The notes under the pieces: model-generated
What the model was told of the DNA's origin: nothing
Database searches by the model: none
What the model saw: only the letters and a program-made list of their open reading frames with translations
DNA from: Bordetella sp. LUAb4
Lineage (GTDB): Bacteria > Pseudomonadota > Gammaproteobacteria > Burkholderiales > Burkholderiaceae_B
NCBI RefSeq assembly: GCF_021325795.1
Contig: NZ_JAHPZX010000012.1
Span: 32,300 to 96,299, forward strand
Direction of reading: 5' to 3'
Length of the DNA: 64,000 nt
Part shown: piece after piece, positions 8,912 to 19,151 of the stretch
How positions within the stretch are numbered: position 1 is the first letter of the stretch
Layout: the number at the start of each line of letters is the position of its first letter
Made by a program: the position numbers and the translations under genes

Positions 8912-11059
8912 TTAGTCGGCGCCGCGCCGGGACAAGGGCAGCCACAACACGAACGAGGTCCCGCCGGACAGCGGCTGCCAGGCGCACTGCGCACCCAGCA
9001 CCGCCACGCGATTGCGTATATTGGCCACGCCCCGCCGTCCCGGCAATGGCACTTCCGGCGGCGGCGGCATGAACGGGCGCCCATTGTCGTGCACGCATAC
9101 CCGTACGCCGATCTCCCCCAAGCCCTCCCCCGCCGCCTGCCCGGACTGCCCGATAAACCCAGCCTGCGCGGACAGGGCGGACGGTCCGCCCTGCGCGGCC
9201 TGCGCCGCAGCGGTCGTCACGGTAATCTCCGTGGCGTCGCTGTGCTTGACGATATTGGTCAGCACCTCCTGCAGGATACGCAGCACGTGCAGGGCGCTTT
9301 GTGCATCCAGCCAAGGCAGCGGCGGCAGGTCGGTCATCCGCCAGCGCAGCGCGATGCCTGCCCCCGTCAGCCTCGGCCCCAGCCGAAAGCGCAACGCACC
9401 CAACAAGGCCAGCAGGTCGGCGTCCGTACTTTCCAATGAGTCGATGGCGATCTTCAGATCGTCTATGCATTCCCGCAACACCTGGGCAATGTCGATCGGC
9501 GTACGCCCCAATTCCACCTGGCGCAGCGCGCTCATCAGCGAAGACCCCACGCCATCATGCATCTCGCTCATCAAGCGTTGGCGCTCATTCAATAGCGTCT
9601 GCTCACGCTCGGCGACGCGCAGGCGTTCATGCGCCTGCAGCAGTTCACGCTCTTGTGCGGCCAGCTGGTCCGCCAGCACGGCACGGGAACGTGCCGCCAC
9701 CGCCAGCGCACGGGTGTAGTGCGTGAAGGCCACATACACGAACAAGGTAAGCAGACCCAGGTTCACATAGGGCGTCAGGTAGATGCCTTCCATGTCCACC
9801 TTGTAGCTTTGCATGCGCAGGTCATGCCACGCCATCGCCAGCGACACCGGCCCCCACGCGGCAAGCATCACATTGGCCCGGCTGCGTTCACGCCAGGCGT
9901 TGGCCACCGCCGCGTAGATCTGCGCCAAGGCCGGCGGCAGCACCGCCAGGCGTTGCAGTCCCAATACGCCGGGATGATCCACCCACCAATAGGGCAGCGT
10001 CGCCACCACGACGACGACCCAATACACCACCAGCGCGCGGCCCAGACGCGGGCGCGGACGATTCTGCACCAGGCCAAGAAAGTGGAACGCGCAGACGGGT
10101 ACGGTGACCATGCCCACCAGCGTCATCCATGCGAACCAGGCAAAACTCATGTCCAGGCCCGCGTCATCCACCAGGAATAACAGGGCTGCCACTGCCTGCG
10201 CGACGCCCATGCAGAAGAACAGCACGAACGGCCGCGCCCCACCGGCCGGCTCCAGGCCAGTGTGCTGGCCACGAGTCAAGCGCAGCCAGACGGCAACGCC
10301 CAAAGCGAAGAATCCCAGTAGCAGGAATGATCCGCGCCAATAGGTCGGCAACGCGGTCTGCAGGAAAGTGCGCCAGCGCCACGACGGCAGCAACTCGGCG
10401 GCCGACCCGATCCACATCGACGACAGCGCGCCTCCCGTATTTGCCTGATTCGCCATGCGCAGGTATATCCACGCATCCTTCCCCGGCGCCAACAGGCCGC
10501 CGAGATCCACCCATAAGGGATGATTGAAGTTGTTCCAGGCGCGGTCACCGCGCGACTGCCATGCGCGCTGCCCGTTCACGTAAACCGCCAGCGTGCCGGT
10601 CGCCTGCCAGCGCGGCGCGTACAAGCGCAGCCTTTGCGTAGTGAATGCCGTGGCGGGAATGTGGATCCGATACCACTGCACTTCGGCACGGTCCGCCGCT
10701 CCCGGGACCCGATGCGGCCACGGCGCGCGAGGCCGGGCATGGGGCAGGCTGACCGTTTGCCAGTCCGCGCCGGCAGCGGTCATCGCGCTGTCCCCGGCAT
10801 CGAGTTCGGCCATCGATGCAGGCTGCATCCACGCCGTGCTCGCTGACGACCATATCCGCGCTTCGGTAATATGCAGCGGGGACTGAGCGGCCGCCGTTCC
10901 ACTTGCAACGATCAACAGAATGGCGAACAACGATTTGAGAACAGCCAACGCACGAATAGTCGGCCTGACAAACGCCAACTCGCGCGCAGCCGCCTTGGGT
11001 TCGGTGAACTCGATCGCAAGCAAGCCCGGCCATGCCGACCTTTGCAGTTCAATCCTCAC
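8912..11059 (-). CDS. Membrane sensor histidine kinase, 7TM sensor + NarX-type kinase
   Basis: A 715-aa kinase. A hydrophobic N-terminal segment (about residues 40-60) is followed by an extracytoplasmic beta-sandwich-like domain (about 65-225). About seven membrane helices lie at 235-475, then a coiled coil, and a HisKA_3 phosphoacceptor at SEMHDGVGSSL. The ATPase domain has an N box (EVLTNIVKH) and later G-rich boxes. An unusual Ala/Gly/Gln-rich insert sits inside the ATPase domain after the N box. The GTG start overlaps the stop of the response-regulator gene by 11 nt. It should phosphorylate that regulator; the stimulus is unknown. Confidence 0.88.
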   Translation of the reverse strand: MRIELQRSAWPGLLAIEFTEPKAAARELAFVRPTIRALAVLKSLFAILLIVASGTAAAQSPLHITEARIWSSASTAWMQPASMAELDAGDSAMTAAGADWQTVSLPHARPRAPWPHRVPGAADRAEVQWYRIHIPATAFTTQRLRLYAPRWQATGTLAVYVNGQRAWQSRGDRAWNNFNHPLWVDLGGLLAPGKDAWIYLRMANQANTGGALSSMWIGSAAELLPSWRWRTFLQTALPTYWRGSFLLLGFFALGVAVWLRLTRGQHTGLEPAGGARPFVLFFCMGVAQAVAALLFLVDDAGLDMSFAWFAWMTLVGMVTVPVCAFHFLGLVQNRPRPRLGRALVVYWVVVVVATLPYWWVDHPGVLGLQRLAVLPPALAQIYAAVANAWRERSRANVMLAAWGPVSLAMAWHDLRMQSYKVDMEGIYLTPYVNLGLLTLFVYVAFTHYTRALAVAARSRAVLADQLAAQERELLQAHERLRVAEREQTLLNERQRLMSEMHDGVGSSLMSALRQVELGRTPIDIAQVLRECIDDLKIAIDSLESTDADLLALLGALRFRLGPRLTGAGIALRWRMTDLPPLPWLDAQSALHVLRILQEVLTNIVKHSDATEITVTTAAAQAAQGGPSALSAQAGFIGQSGQAAGEGLGEIGVRVCVHDNGRPFMPPPPEVPLPGRRGVANIRNRVAVLGAQCAWQPLSGGTSFVLWLPLSRRGAD

Positions 11060-11864
11060 TCAGCCACCCTTGCCGCGCGCCCTCGCGCACGGCTTCAGCA
11101 CGCGAATTCACCTGCAGCTTGGTGTAGATACGCCGCACGAAGGTCTGCACGGTATGCGGAGAGACGCCCAAGGCGCTGGCGACTTCGTCCACCGTGTAGC
11201 CGCGCGACACCAGGCGCAGCGTTTCGGCCTCGCGGGCCGAGGGCGGCACCTGCGGCAAGCCGGCCGGCGCGGCAACGGACTCGGCGGGCGCGGACAGCCC
11301 GGCGGGCTGTGCAGGCTGCGCGGTCTGCGCGGCGGTCTGTGCGGTTCGTACGGTTTGCGCGGTTTGCGCGGTTTGCGCGGTTTGCGCGGTTTGCGCGGTT
11401 TGCGCGAATTCGGCGGACTCAACGTGCGCCGTTTGCGCGCTGTGCCGCAACAGCAGCTTGCGGGCGACCATCGGATTGATGGGGCTGCCTCCCGCATGCA
11501 GACTGCGGATTTCCGCGACCAGTTCCTGCGCGCTCAAGTCCTTCAGCACATAGCCCATGGCGCCCGCTTCGATGGCCCGCAACACGTGCGTCTCATCACC
11601 AAAGATCGTGCTTACCATCACCGCGCAATCAGGCCAGGCCAGCCGCGCCGCCGCGATCACATCCAGGCCGGAGCCATCGGGCAAGCCCAGGTCCACCAGC
11701 AGCACGTCGATCGGCTGACTCGGCAACAAGGACAAAGCCTGACGCCGGTTGGCCGCCAACCACGCCATGCGCAGTCCATCGGCGGTTTCCACGGCATGCG
11801 CCAACGCTTGCAAACAAGCCGCATCGTCTTCGACCATCGCGACACGGATATAGGAGTGGCCCAT
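11049..11864 (-). CDS. NarL/FixJ-family response regulator with repetitive linker
   Basis: A 271-aa regulator. The receiver domain occupies residues 1-125 with the acidic pocket (EDD 12-14), phospho-acceptor D58 in VDLGLPDG, and K109. The C-terminal LuxR-type helix-turn-helix occupies about 207-265. Between them, residues about 142-185 consist mostly of repeated Ala-Gln-Thr triplets encoded by 9-bp tandem repeats. It is the first gene of the operon with the kinase and is transcribed away from the giant autotransporter gene starting at 12031, which is a plausible target. Linker length may vary among strains without breaking the frame. Confidence 0.93.
   Translation of the reverse strand: MGHSYIRVAMVEDDAACLQALAHAVETADGLRMAWLAANRRQALSLLPSQPIDVLLVDLGLPDGSGLDVIAAARLAWPDCAVMVSTIFGDETHVLRAIEAGAMGYVLKDLSAQELVAEIRSLHAGGSPINPMVARKLLLRHSAQTAHVESAEFAQTAQTAQTAQTAQTAQTVRTAQTAAQTAQPAQPAGLSAPAESVAAPAGLPQVPPSAREAETLRLVSRGYTVDEVASALGVSPHTVQTFVRRIYTKLQVNSRAEAVREGARQGWLSED
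11351..11404 (+). repeat. 9-bp in-frame tandem repeats in the response-regulator linker
   Basis: Six exact copies of CGGTTTGCG run from 11351 to 11404, with degenerate copies on the left (for example CGGTTCGTA at 11342). On the coding minus strand each unit adds Ala-Gln-Thr. Because 9 is a multiple of 3, slippage would lengthen or shorten the linker and never shift the frame. Confidence 0.95.
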
Positions 11865-11951
11865 GGTTTACAGGATCTCTAGAATCAGCCCGCTGCGGGC
11901 ATAACGGGATAGTCTGCCGCCATCATCCTGTTCCGTCATGTCCTCAGTTCT

Positions 11952-11970
11952 AGGGACATACAGTGTCCCT
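11952..11970. promoter_or_regulatory. Palindrome between response regulator and autotransporter
   Basis: AGGGACA-tacag-TGTCCCT has perfect 7-bp arms and a 5-nt spacer. It sits in the 166-bp divergent promoter region, 60 bp before the autotransporter start. It could be a binding site for the adjacent NarL-type regulator; no other copy was searched for systematically. Confidence 0.5.
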
Positions 11971-12030
11971 CAGTTTTCTTATGCTGCGTCATCCTACCCC
12001 AACCCTCGTTTGATAACCGGATAAAAACAA

Positions 12031-15000
12031 ATGGCCAGCCGCCGGGTTTCCCTTCGCGTGACCACTCTCTCAGCCGCGATCGCCGGCGCTTTGCTCGGGG
12101 GCGCGGCGGCGGGCCAGACGATCAACTGCGGCGGCAACAGCAGCGGGCTCTCCTGCAACACGTCGGGCACGCTCTCGCAACCGGTCATCATGCAAGCCGG
12201 TTCCTACGATCCCGTACCGCCCATGAACGCCAGTTCCAGCGCCGACATCACGGCGACGGTCGGTGCGTCCACGAAGGCCGCGCTGCAGGTTTTGGCGATC
12301 GGCAGTGGCGGCGACCCCAGCGGCACGCTGACCGGCACCGATACGCAAGGCTTGACGGTGACGAACACGGGTAACCTGACTTTAACGTCGGCAGGAACTT
12401 CGATTGCCACCGACAGCACCCTTTATGGATTGTTCGCGCAAATGCTGGCCGGCACCGCCGCCTCCAGCAGCGATGGCGATTACGGGGGCAATGGCGGGGT
12501 GGCCGGGCGGTCGGTGAATCAGATCCTGTCGCTGACCAACCACGGTGACATCAGCATGACCCTGCCCGGCGTCACCGCCAAGGGCGGCGCAGCATTGGCG
12601 GCCTTCAGCCAGGGCGGTGAAGGCGGCACCACCACGGATGATCACAATCCGAGCGGCGCCGGCGGACAATCGGCGGGCGCAACCGTCGTCAACACAGGAA
12701 ACATCGGCGTCACCCTGGCGGGGACGGGCCGCTACGCGGGCATCATCGCGACCAGCGGCGGCGGTGGCGGCGCCGATCAATACGACGGCGGCAGCAACAA
12801 CGGCGGCGGGGGTGGCGCGGCATCCGTGACGAACTCGGGCAACATCACCCTGAACTGGACATGGGCCAACAACGCCGCGGCAGGAGCCGCCCTCTACGGC
12901 ATCCTCGCCGAAGCCCATTCGGGTAATGGCGGCGACTCGACCGAGAAGGGCCTGGGCAATGGCGGCGACGCCGGCATAGGCTATGCGGCCGACATGAGCG
13001 CGATGGTGACCCTGCAGCCCGGCGGGAATGTGACGGTGAACCAGACCGGGGCTCCCCCCGCGGGCGGCGCCGGGGTCGCTGCCATCGTCTACGGCGGCAG
13101 CGGCGGCAACGGCCTGGCAGACGAGGACGATACCTCGGGCGGCAACGGCGGCAACGCCGGCGCCATCGGCGGCTCCGTGGTGCCCGTACAGATCAATGTG
13201 ACGGATGCCAACGTGCGGACCACGGGCAGCCAGTTGCCGGCCTTGCTGGCATCGACGCGCGGCGGCGCCGGTGGCGGTACCTTCAACAGCGGCAGCTATC
13301 ACGATCGTAATGGTGGCCAGGGCGGCCAGGCCGGCGACGTGAGCGTGGGAGTCACCACGGCCAACGCCGCCATCGCCTTGTCCACCACGGGTGACCATGC
13401 CTCCGGCATCCAGACGTCCCAAGTGGGGGGCGCTGGCGGTGCTGGAGGCTACTACGGCGGCGACGCGCTGGGCCTGGGCGATCACGATTCGGGCAACGGC
13501 GGCAGCGGCGGCAATGCCGGCAGCCTGACGATCAAGTTGACGGGTAGCAAGTCCCTGCCCATTGCCATCACCACCATCGCCAACGATGCGCATGGCATCT
13601 ATGCGGTGCTCCAGGGCGGGCTGGGCGCGGACGGCGGTCAATACAGCGGAACGATAAGCGGCGGCGCCGCCGGCTATGGCGGCGCTGGCGGCAGCACCGG
13701 AGCGATGAACGTAACGCTCACGGGCACGTCGATTTCCACGCAAGGCGCCAGTTCTTTCGGCATCCTGGCGCAGAGCCTGGGCAATAACGGCGGCACAGGC
13801 GGATCCGCGACGGCGACTATCGTCCAGGGGGGCAACGGCGGCAATGGCGGCGGAACGGGCGCCGTAACGATAACGACGGATGCCAACACCTCGATATCGA
13901 CGCAGGGGCAGAGTTCAGTCGGCATCCTGGCGCAAACCGCCAGCGGCGCCGGCGGTGACGGCGGCGATGCCGACGGCCAATTGAGCGGAACCCAGGGCAG
14001 CGGCGGCAGTGGCGGCGCCGCTGGCGCAGTCACCGTCACCAACGGCGGCACCATCACCACCGCCGGCACGGACGCCGTGGGCATCCTGGCGCAGTCCCTA
14101 GCGGGTGGCGGCGGCTCGGCGGCTGCCAATTACGGGATTTTCTACAGCAACGGTGGCACGGGCGGCGCCGCGGGCTCACCCGGCATCATCACCGTGACCA
14201 ACAACGGCACGATAAGCACCAGCGGCACCATGGCGATGGGCATTCTGGCGCAGTCCATCGGGGGTAGCGGAGGCGCGGCGGGCAGCGCGAGCGGCCTGGG
14301 TGTTTCCTTGGGTGGGGCCGCGGACACCAATCCATTCAAGTCCGATGCCAGCGACGTAACCGTCAATGCTTCAGGGGTCATCACCACCACGGGCCTGTCC
14401 GCGATAGGCGTCCTGGCGCAATCGATTGGCGGCGGCGGCGGCGCGGGGGGCGCCACCCAGGGGCTGATCAGCGTTGGCGGCTCCGGCGGTGAGGGCGGCT
14501 CGGGCGGCGCGATCACCGGCATTCCCAGCGATCTGACACTTACCACCAGCGGCGACAACGCGCACGGCTTCGTCGCCCAATCCATCGGCGGTGGCGGCGG
14601 CAATGGGGGCAATGCCAACAGCCTGGGCATCTTCCATTCGGTTGCCGTCGGCGCATCAGGCGGTGACGGCGGTACGGGCGGATCCGTCGCGGTGAACCTG
14701 AGCAATACCAACATCGCCACCCAGGGAACCAAGGCGGCAGGCTTGGTGGCCCAGTCCATCGGCGGGGGCGGCGGCACGGGTGGCCAGGCATTCGCCTATA
14801 GTGTCGGCCCCCTGGCGACGATATCCGTCGCGGTGGGCGGAACAGGCGGCACCGGCGGCGATGGCGGCATCGTCAGTTCCCAGATGACAGGCGGCAGCAT
14901 CAAGACGGGGCAGACCCAATGGTTGGTCGACGGGACCTGCACAGCCCCTTGCCTGGCGGCGAACGCACAGCCCATCGATTCGTTTGGCGCCGTCATCCAA

Positions 15001-18000
15001 AGCATCGGTGGCGGCGGTGGCGTGGGCGGCAATGCCACGGCAAAGGCGGCAGCGATCGGGATTCCGGTGACGCCCTCGGGCACGCAGGTCTCGATTCCTG
15101 TCGCGGTCGCGGTAGGCGGTGCCGGCGGGATCGCCGGTGACGGCAACTACGTGACCTTTGCCACCTCGCAAGGCGCGCAGATCGAAACCCGGGGCCAGGG
15201 CGCGCACGGCGTGTTGATCCAGAGCATAGGCGGTGGCGGCGGAGCGGGCGGCGACTCATCGTCGCTGGCCGCCGCGCTGGATTACGGCGGCACGGTGCCG
15301 GAAGGTGCACAGTCCCTGTCCCTCAACGTATCCGTGGCCGTGGGTGCCAACGGCGGCGGGGGTGGTAGCGGCAATTCCGTCTGGACCGCGGTTGGGGGTT
15401 TGATCAACGTATCCGACGGACAAGCGACATTCACCGCGGATGCAGCCGGCACCGCGAACAGCACCATCGCGACCTACGGCGATTATGCCAACGGCATCAC
15501 CGCGCAATCGATCGGCGGCGGCGGCGGCAACGCCGGCTTTGGCAGCGGCAATACGCAAGATTTCGGCACGGGATCCGTTATAGACGTAAGCGTCGGATTG
15601 GGTGGTAAAGGCGCCATCGGCGGCAATGGGGGCCTGGTGCAGGTGGAAGTGCTGCCTACGGGACAGATCCAGACCGCGGGGTCGGGCGCCATCGGCGTGC
15701 TGGCGCAAAGTATCGGCGGGGGCGGCGGCACGTCCCAGGGCGGTTCTTACAACGCGATTGGCGCAGCCATGCACCTGTCATCGTCGGTCGACGTCAAAGT
15801 CGGCAGGACGGGCGGCGCCGGCGGCGCGGGGGGCACGGTAGGCGTGACCGTGGCCGGCAGCATCGCCACTTACGGCGGCGACGCGGCTGGCGTTCAAGCG
15901 CAGTCGATCGGCGGTGGCGGCGGGCAAGGCGGATCGGCCGGGTCGGATGGTTCGGCGGACAACCCGGTCACGTCCATTCTGGATGGCCGGGTCGACGCCA
16001 AGAACATACTGCAGGACGCTTACCAAAAGCTGCTTCAGGGCGAGACGCCGTCCAATTTCACATTGAGCCTCAATCGTGACGTATCGATCGGCGGCGCCGG
16101 CGGCCCCGGCGCGACGGGCGGCGCGGTAACGGTGGCGCTGGATCCCACGGGGGTGATCACCACCGCCGGCGATTGGTCCGCCGGGATATTCGCCCAGAGC
16201 ATCGGCGGCGGCGGCGGCAAAGGAGGCGCGGCATTGGCAACCGGCCCGGGCTGGGCCGATCTGACGAAGTTCACGTTCGCCGCCAACTACAGCGTGGGCG
16301 GCGATGGCGGCCAAGGCTCGACGGGCGGCAGCGTGACAACAGCGCTCAACGGCGGCTCGATCACCACCCGCGGATATGGCGCGGCGGGCATCTACGCGCA
16401 AAGCGTGGGCGGTGGCGGTGGCCATGGCGCCGATGGCTCGGACGGCTTTTATGGCACCCTGGCCGTCGGTCTCGGTTCCGGCGGTTCGGGCGGCGGCGCC
16501 GGCTCGGGTGGCGCGGTCACGCTGACCACCGCCGCCGGCGCCCCGGCCAATATCACGACCATCGGCACGCAAGGCGAAGCCGCGTTCGGCACGGTGCTGC
16601 AATCGGTGGGCGGCGGCGGTGGCTTCGCCGGCGCGGGAACCAGCGTGCGGGTAACCGTGGCCGACGATCCCATACCGGCTATCAAGCTGTCGAGCGGCCA
16701 GGCCCAGAATACGAGCGAAGGCAACGGCGGCGCCGTAACGCTGCAGGACAACGGCACCCTGCGCATCACCACGCAGGGCAATAACGCCTTCGGGGTACTC
16801 GCGCAGAGCGTGGGCGGCGGCGGCGGAATCGTGGTCAATTCGCAGAATCAACAAGCATCCGCTGGCATCGACACCAGCATTTTCGGCAGCAACCCCGAGA
16901 ACGGCGCGCAGGCCGACGGTGGCGCGGTGAACGTCAGTCTCGGCGCGCAAAGCCGGATCACGACGACCGGAACCGGTGCGCATGGCCTGGTGGCGCAATC
17001 GGTAGGCGGCGGTGGTGGCCTGGTCGGCCTGCCAGGCACCTCGCCCACGTTGACCGTCGATGCGAGCCAGGCAGGCACCCTGACCGAAGGCTACGGGCAA
17101 GGGGGCAGCGTTTCGGTGACCAACAACGGCATCATCGCCGTGACGGGCGTCGGCGCCATCGGCATCCTCGCGCAAAGTGTCAGCGGCGCCGGCGGGCTCA
17201 AGCTCGCGGCAGACGGCAATACGGTGTTCGCGGGTTCCGCTTCGTCAGGCTACCTGAGCGCGGCCACGGTCAACGTCACCGTGGCCGCCAACGCAGTGGT
17301 GTCTTCGACGGCGGTCAACGGCATCGGCATCTTCGCGCAGAACGCCAATGGCAACGGCGTAACGCTTACCATCGACGGCAATGTCACCGGCGGTTCCGCC
17401 ACGGCCGCGGGAACCGGCGTGTGGGTGGACAGCGCGGTCGCCAGCACGATGACCATAGGCAGCACCGGCTCGGTCACGGCTGACACGGCGGTGTGGACGA
17501 CCACCGGCTTACTCGAAATCACCAACGCCGGTACCTTGACGGGCTCCGTCTATCAAAACGGCGGAACGATGACGAACACGGGCACCTTCGCGGCGGGTCC
17601 CGAATACGTCGGCGCGGCGCTGCGGAACAATGCCATGGTTGCGCTGGGCGGACGCGAAGGCACGTACTGGGGCTATGACCGCACCCGTTTTGCCGCGACG
17701 GCCTTCAACACCACGTATACGCAATCCGCACAGGGCACCCTGAAGGTGGGCGCGGACTTCGACAAGATGGCGTCCGACTTCCTTACCATCAATGGGCCTG
17801 CCAACCTGGATGGCGCATTGCTCGTGGCGCCACTCGCACTATTGCCGAATCGGGAATTGGCCGTCCTGAACGTCAACGGGACCCAGACCGGCTCCTTGGG
17901 CGCCTCGGATTCACCGGTGGTCGACTACGAGACGCGTCAGGACGGCAACACCACTCATGTGCGCGCGGTCGGCGCCAACTTCAATGCGGAATCGATGCAA

Positions 18001-19092
18001 TTGAAGCGCAACGCGACAAGCCTGGCGAGTCACTTGCAACGCGACTGGGACCAAGGCGGATCCGCCGAACTCGCCAAGCTGTATGCGGTGCTGGACACGG
18101 CCTCGCGCCAGGGTGCCGGCTCGTATCAGAGCCGCTTGTCCGACCTGTCGCCCGGCGTCGCGCTGGCGCCCGCCGCGCAAATGCAGCTGGGCATGGCACG
18201 CTTCACTGGCGCCATGATGTCCTGCCCGACCTTCGTGGCGGACGGTCCGCTGACCAAGGAGCAAGACTGCGTCTGGGGGCAGATCACCGGGCGCAATACG
18301 AATCAGGATGGCGGCAACGGCGCCTCCGGATTCTCGCTGGACAGCGTCACGTACCAGTTGGGCGGCCAGCGGCGGATCGCGCCGGATTGGTATCTGGGAG
18401 GTTCGTTCGCCTACCAGAACTCGCATTTGCGTGGCGATGATCATCGCGTCACGGGATCGGGCGACACAGGCTACGCGGGCTTGGTGCTCAAACGCGAAGC
18501 CGGACCCTGGACGATTTCCGGCGCGCTGGGTGGAGGATATGGGTCCTATGACCTGAATCGCAACCTCGCGGTGCCGAATTTCGAGTCGCAGGCCACCAGC
18601 AAGCCCGATGTGTATAGCTTCGGCGCACGCATACGCGTCGCCAGAACCTTTACCGACGGCAATGTCTACGTGAAACCCTATGTGGATCTGGACGCGACTT
18701 ACTCACGGATGTCGAGCTACGAAGAGTCGGGCGACGCCCTGCATTTGAAGGTCGCCAGCAGCGATCAGATGGTCTTCGGCCTGGCCCCCACTTTGGAAGT
18801 CGGTGGGCGCAGCGAGCTTCCCCACGGCGCCATATTGCGGCCCTTCGCTTACGCCGGCGTGTCGTTGCTGTCGGAGGATGGCTGGAAAACCAAGTCCAGG
18901 CTTGCCGGCGCCTCTGACAGCGCGGGCAGCTTCTCGACCACGATGCCCACCGATAACGTGGTCGGACGCATCGGCGCGGGCTTCCAGGTCACGCACGCCA
19001 ATGGGCTGGACTTCAGGCTGCAGTACGACGGCGAGTTCGCATCGCAAGGCAACAGCCATTCGGGATCGCTGAAGGTGGCTTACCGGTTCTAG
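12031..19092 (+). CDS. Giant Gly-rich autotransporter (type Va) outer-membrane protein
   Basis: A 2353-aa protein. The signal peptide is about residues 1-28 (SRR..., then AAIAGALLGGAAA). The passenger, about 30-2050, carries roughly 19 repeats of about 80-110 aa, each centred on AQSIGGGGGxGG and followed by G/T/N-rich beta-helix-like sequence. The C-terminal translocator barrel (about the last 290 residues) has YQLGGQRR, GYAGLVLKRE, GALGGGYGSY and a terminal aromatic (VAYRF). Family members are displayed on or released from the cell surface as adhesins or biofilm factors. A paralogue lies at 22586-29110. No protease triad or RGD motif was noticed. Confidence 0.93.
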   Translation: MASRRVSLRVTTLSAAIAGALLGGAAAGQTINCGGNSSGLSCNTSGTLSQPVIMQAGSYDPVPPMNASSSADITATVGASTKAALQVLAIGSGGDPSGTLTGTDTQGLTVTNTGNLTLTSAGTSIATDSTLYGLFAQMLAGTAASSSDGDYGGNGGVAGRSVNQILSLTNHGDISMTLPGVTAKGGAALAAFSQGGEGGTTTDDHNPSGAGGQSAGATVVNTGNIGVTLAGTGRYAGIIATSGGGGGADQYDGGSNNGGGGGAASVTNSGNITLNWTWANNAAAGAALYGILAEAHSGNGGDSTEKGLGNGGDAGIGYAADMSAMVTLQPGGNVTVNQTGAPPAGGAGVAAIVYGGSGGNGLADEDDTSGGNGGNAGAIGGSVVPVQINVTDANVRTTGSQLPALLASTRGGAGGGTFNSGSYHDRNGGQGGQAGDVSVGVTTANAAIALSTTGDHASGIQTSQVGGAGGAGGYYGGDALGLGDHDSGNGGSGGNAGSLTIKLTGSKSLPIAITTIANDAHGIYAVLQGGLGADGGQYSGTISGGAAGYGGAGGSTGAMNVTLTGTSISTQGASSFGILAQSLGNNGGTGGSATATIVQGGNGGNGGGTGAVTITTDANTSISTQGQSSVGILAQTASGAGGDGGDADGQLSGTQGSGGSGGAAGAVTVTNGGTITTAGTDAVGILAQSLAGGGGSAAANYGIFYSNGGTGGAAGSPGIITVTNNGTISTSGTMAMGILAQSIGGSGGAAGSASGLGVSLGGAADTNPFKSDASDVTVNASGVITTTGLSAIGVLAQSIGGGGGAGGATQGLISVGGSGGEGGSGGAITGIPSDLTLTTSGDNAHGFVAQSIGGGGGNGGNANSLGIFHSVAVGASGGDGGTGGSVAVNLSNTNIATQGTKAAGLVAQSIGGGGGTGGQAFAYSVGPLATISVAVGGTGGTGGDGGIVSSQMTGGSIKTGQTQWLVDGTCTAPCLAANAQPIDSFGAVIQSIGGGGGVGGNATAKAAAIGIPVTPSGTQVSIPVAVAVGGAGGIAGDGNYVTFATSQGAQIETRGQGAHGVLIQSIGGGGGAGGDSSSLAAALDYGGTVPEGAQSLSLNVSVAVGANGGGGGSGNSVWTAVGGLINVSDGQATFTADAAGTANSTIATYGDYANGITAQSIGGGGGNAGFGSGNTQDFGTGSVIDVSVGLGGKGAIGGNGGLVQVEVLPTGQIQTAGSGAIGVLAQSIGGGGGTSQGGSYNAIGAAMHLSSSVDVKVGRTGGAGGAGGTVGVTVAGSIATYGGDAAGVQAQSIGGGGGQGGSAGSDGSADNPVTSILDGRVDAKNILQDAYQKLLQGETPSNFTLSLNRDVSIGGAGGPGATGGAVTVALDPTGVITTAGDWSAGIFAQSIGGGGGKGGAALATGPGWADLTKFTFAANYSVGGDGGQGSTGGSVTTALNGGSITTRGYGAAGIYAQSVGGGGGHGADGSDGFYGTLAVGLGSGGSGGGAGSGGAVTLTTAAGAPANITTIGTQGEAAFGTVLQSVGGGGGFAGAGTSVRVTVADDPIPAIKLSSGQAQNTSEGNGGAVTLQDNGTLRITTQGNNAFGVLAQSVGGGGGIVVNSQNQQASAGIDTSIFGSNPENGAQADGGAVNVSLGAQSRITTTGTGAHGLVAQSVGGGGGLVGLPGTSPTLTVDASQAGTLTEGYGQGGSVSVTNNGIIAVTGVGAIGILAQSVSGAGGLKLAADGNTVFAGSASSGYLSAATVNVTVAANAVVSSTAVNGIGIFAQNANGNGVTLTIDGNVTGGSATAAGTGVWVDSAVASTMTIGSTGSVTADTAVWTTTGLLEITNAGTLTGSVYQNGGTMTNTGTFAAGPEYVGAALRNNAMVALGGREGTYWGYDRTRFAATAFNTTYTQSAQGTLKVGADFDKMASDFLTINGPANLDGALLVAPLALLPNRELAVLNVNGTQTGSLGASDSPVVDYETRQDGNTTHVRAVGANFNAESMQLKRNATSLASHLQRDWDQGGSAELAKLYAVLDTASRQGAGSYQSRLSDLSPGVALAPAAQMQLGMARFTGAMMSCPTFVADGPLTKEQDCVWGQITGRNTNQDGGNGASGFSLDSVTYQLGGQRRIAPDWYLGGSFAYQNSHLRGDDHRVTGSGDTGYAGLVLKREAGPWTISGALGGGYGSYDLNRNLAVPNFESQATSKPDVYSFGARIRVARTFTDGNVYVKPYVDLDATYSRMSSYEESGDALHLKVASSDQMVFGLAPTLEVGGRSELPHGAILRPFAYAGVSLLSEDGWKTKSRLAGASDSAGSFSTTMPTDNVVGRIGAGFQVTHANGLDFRLQYDGEFASQGNSHSGSLKVAYRF

Positions 19093-19151
19093 GCGACGGT
19101 CAGGGACTCGGGCTGATGCGCGTCCATGGCCGCATCGAACGTTCCCTTTGT

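Noticed and set aside
12382..17175. Very long minus-strand open frames opposite the first autotransporter (for example 12382-13743 and 15778-17175)
   Set aside because: They are mirror frames of the GGC/GGT-rich repeats; their products are Ala/Arg/His-rich low-complexity with no domain.
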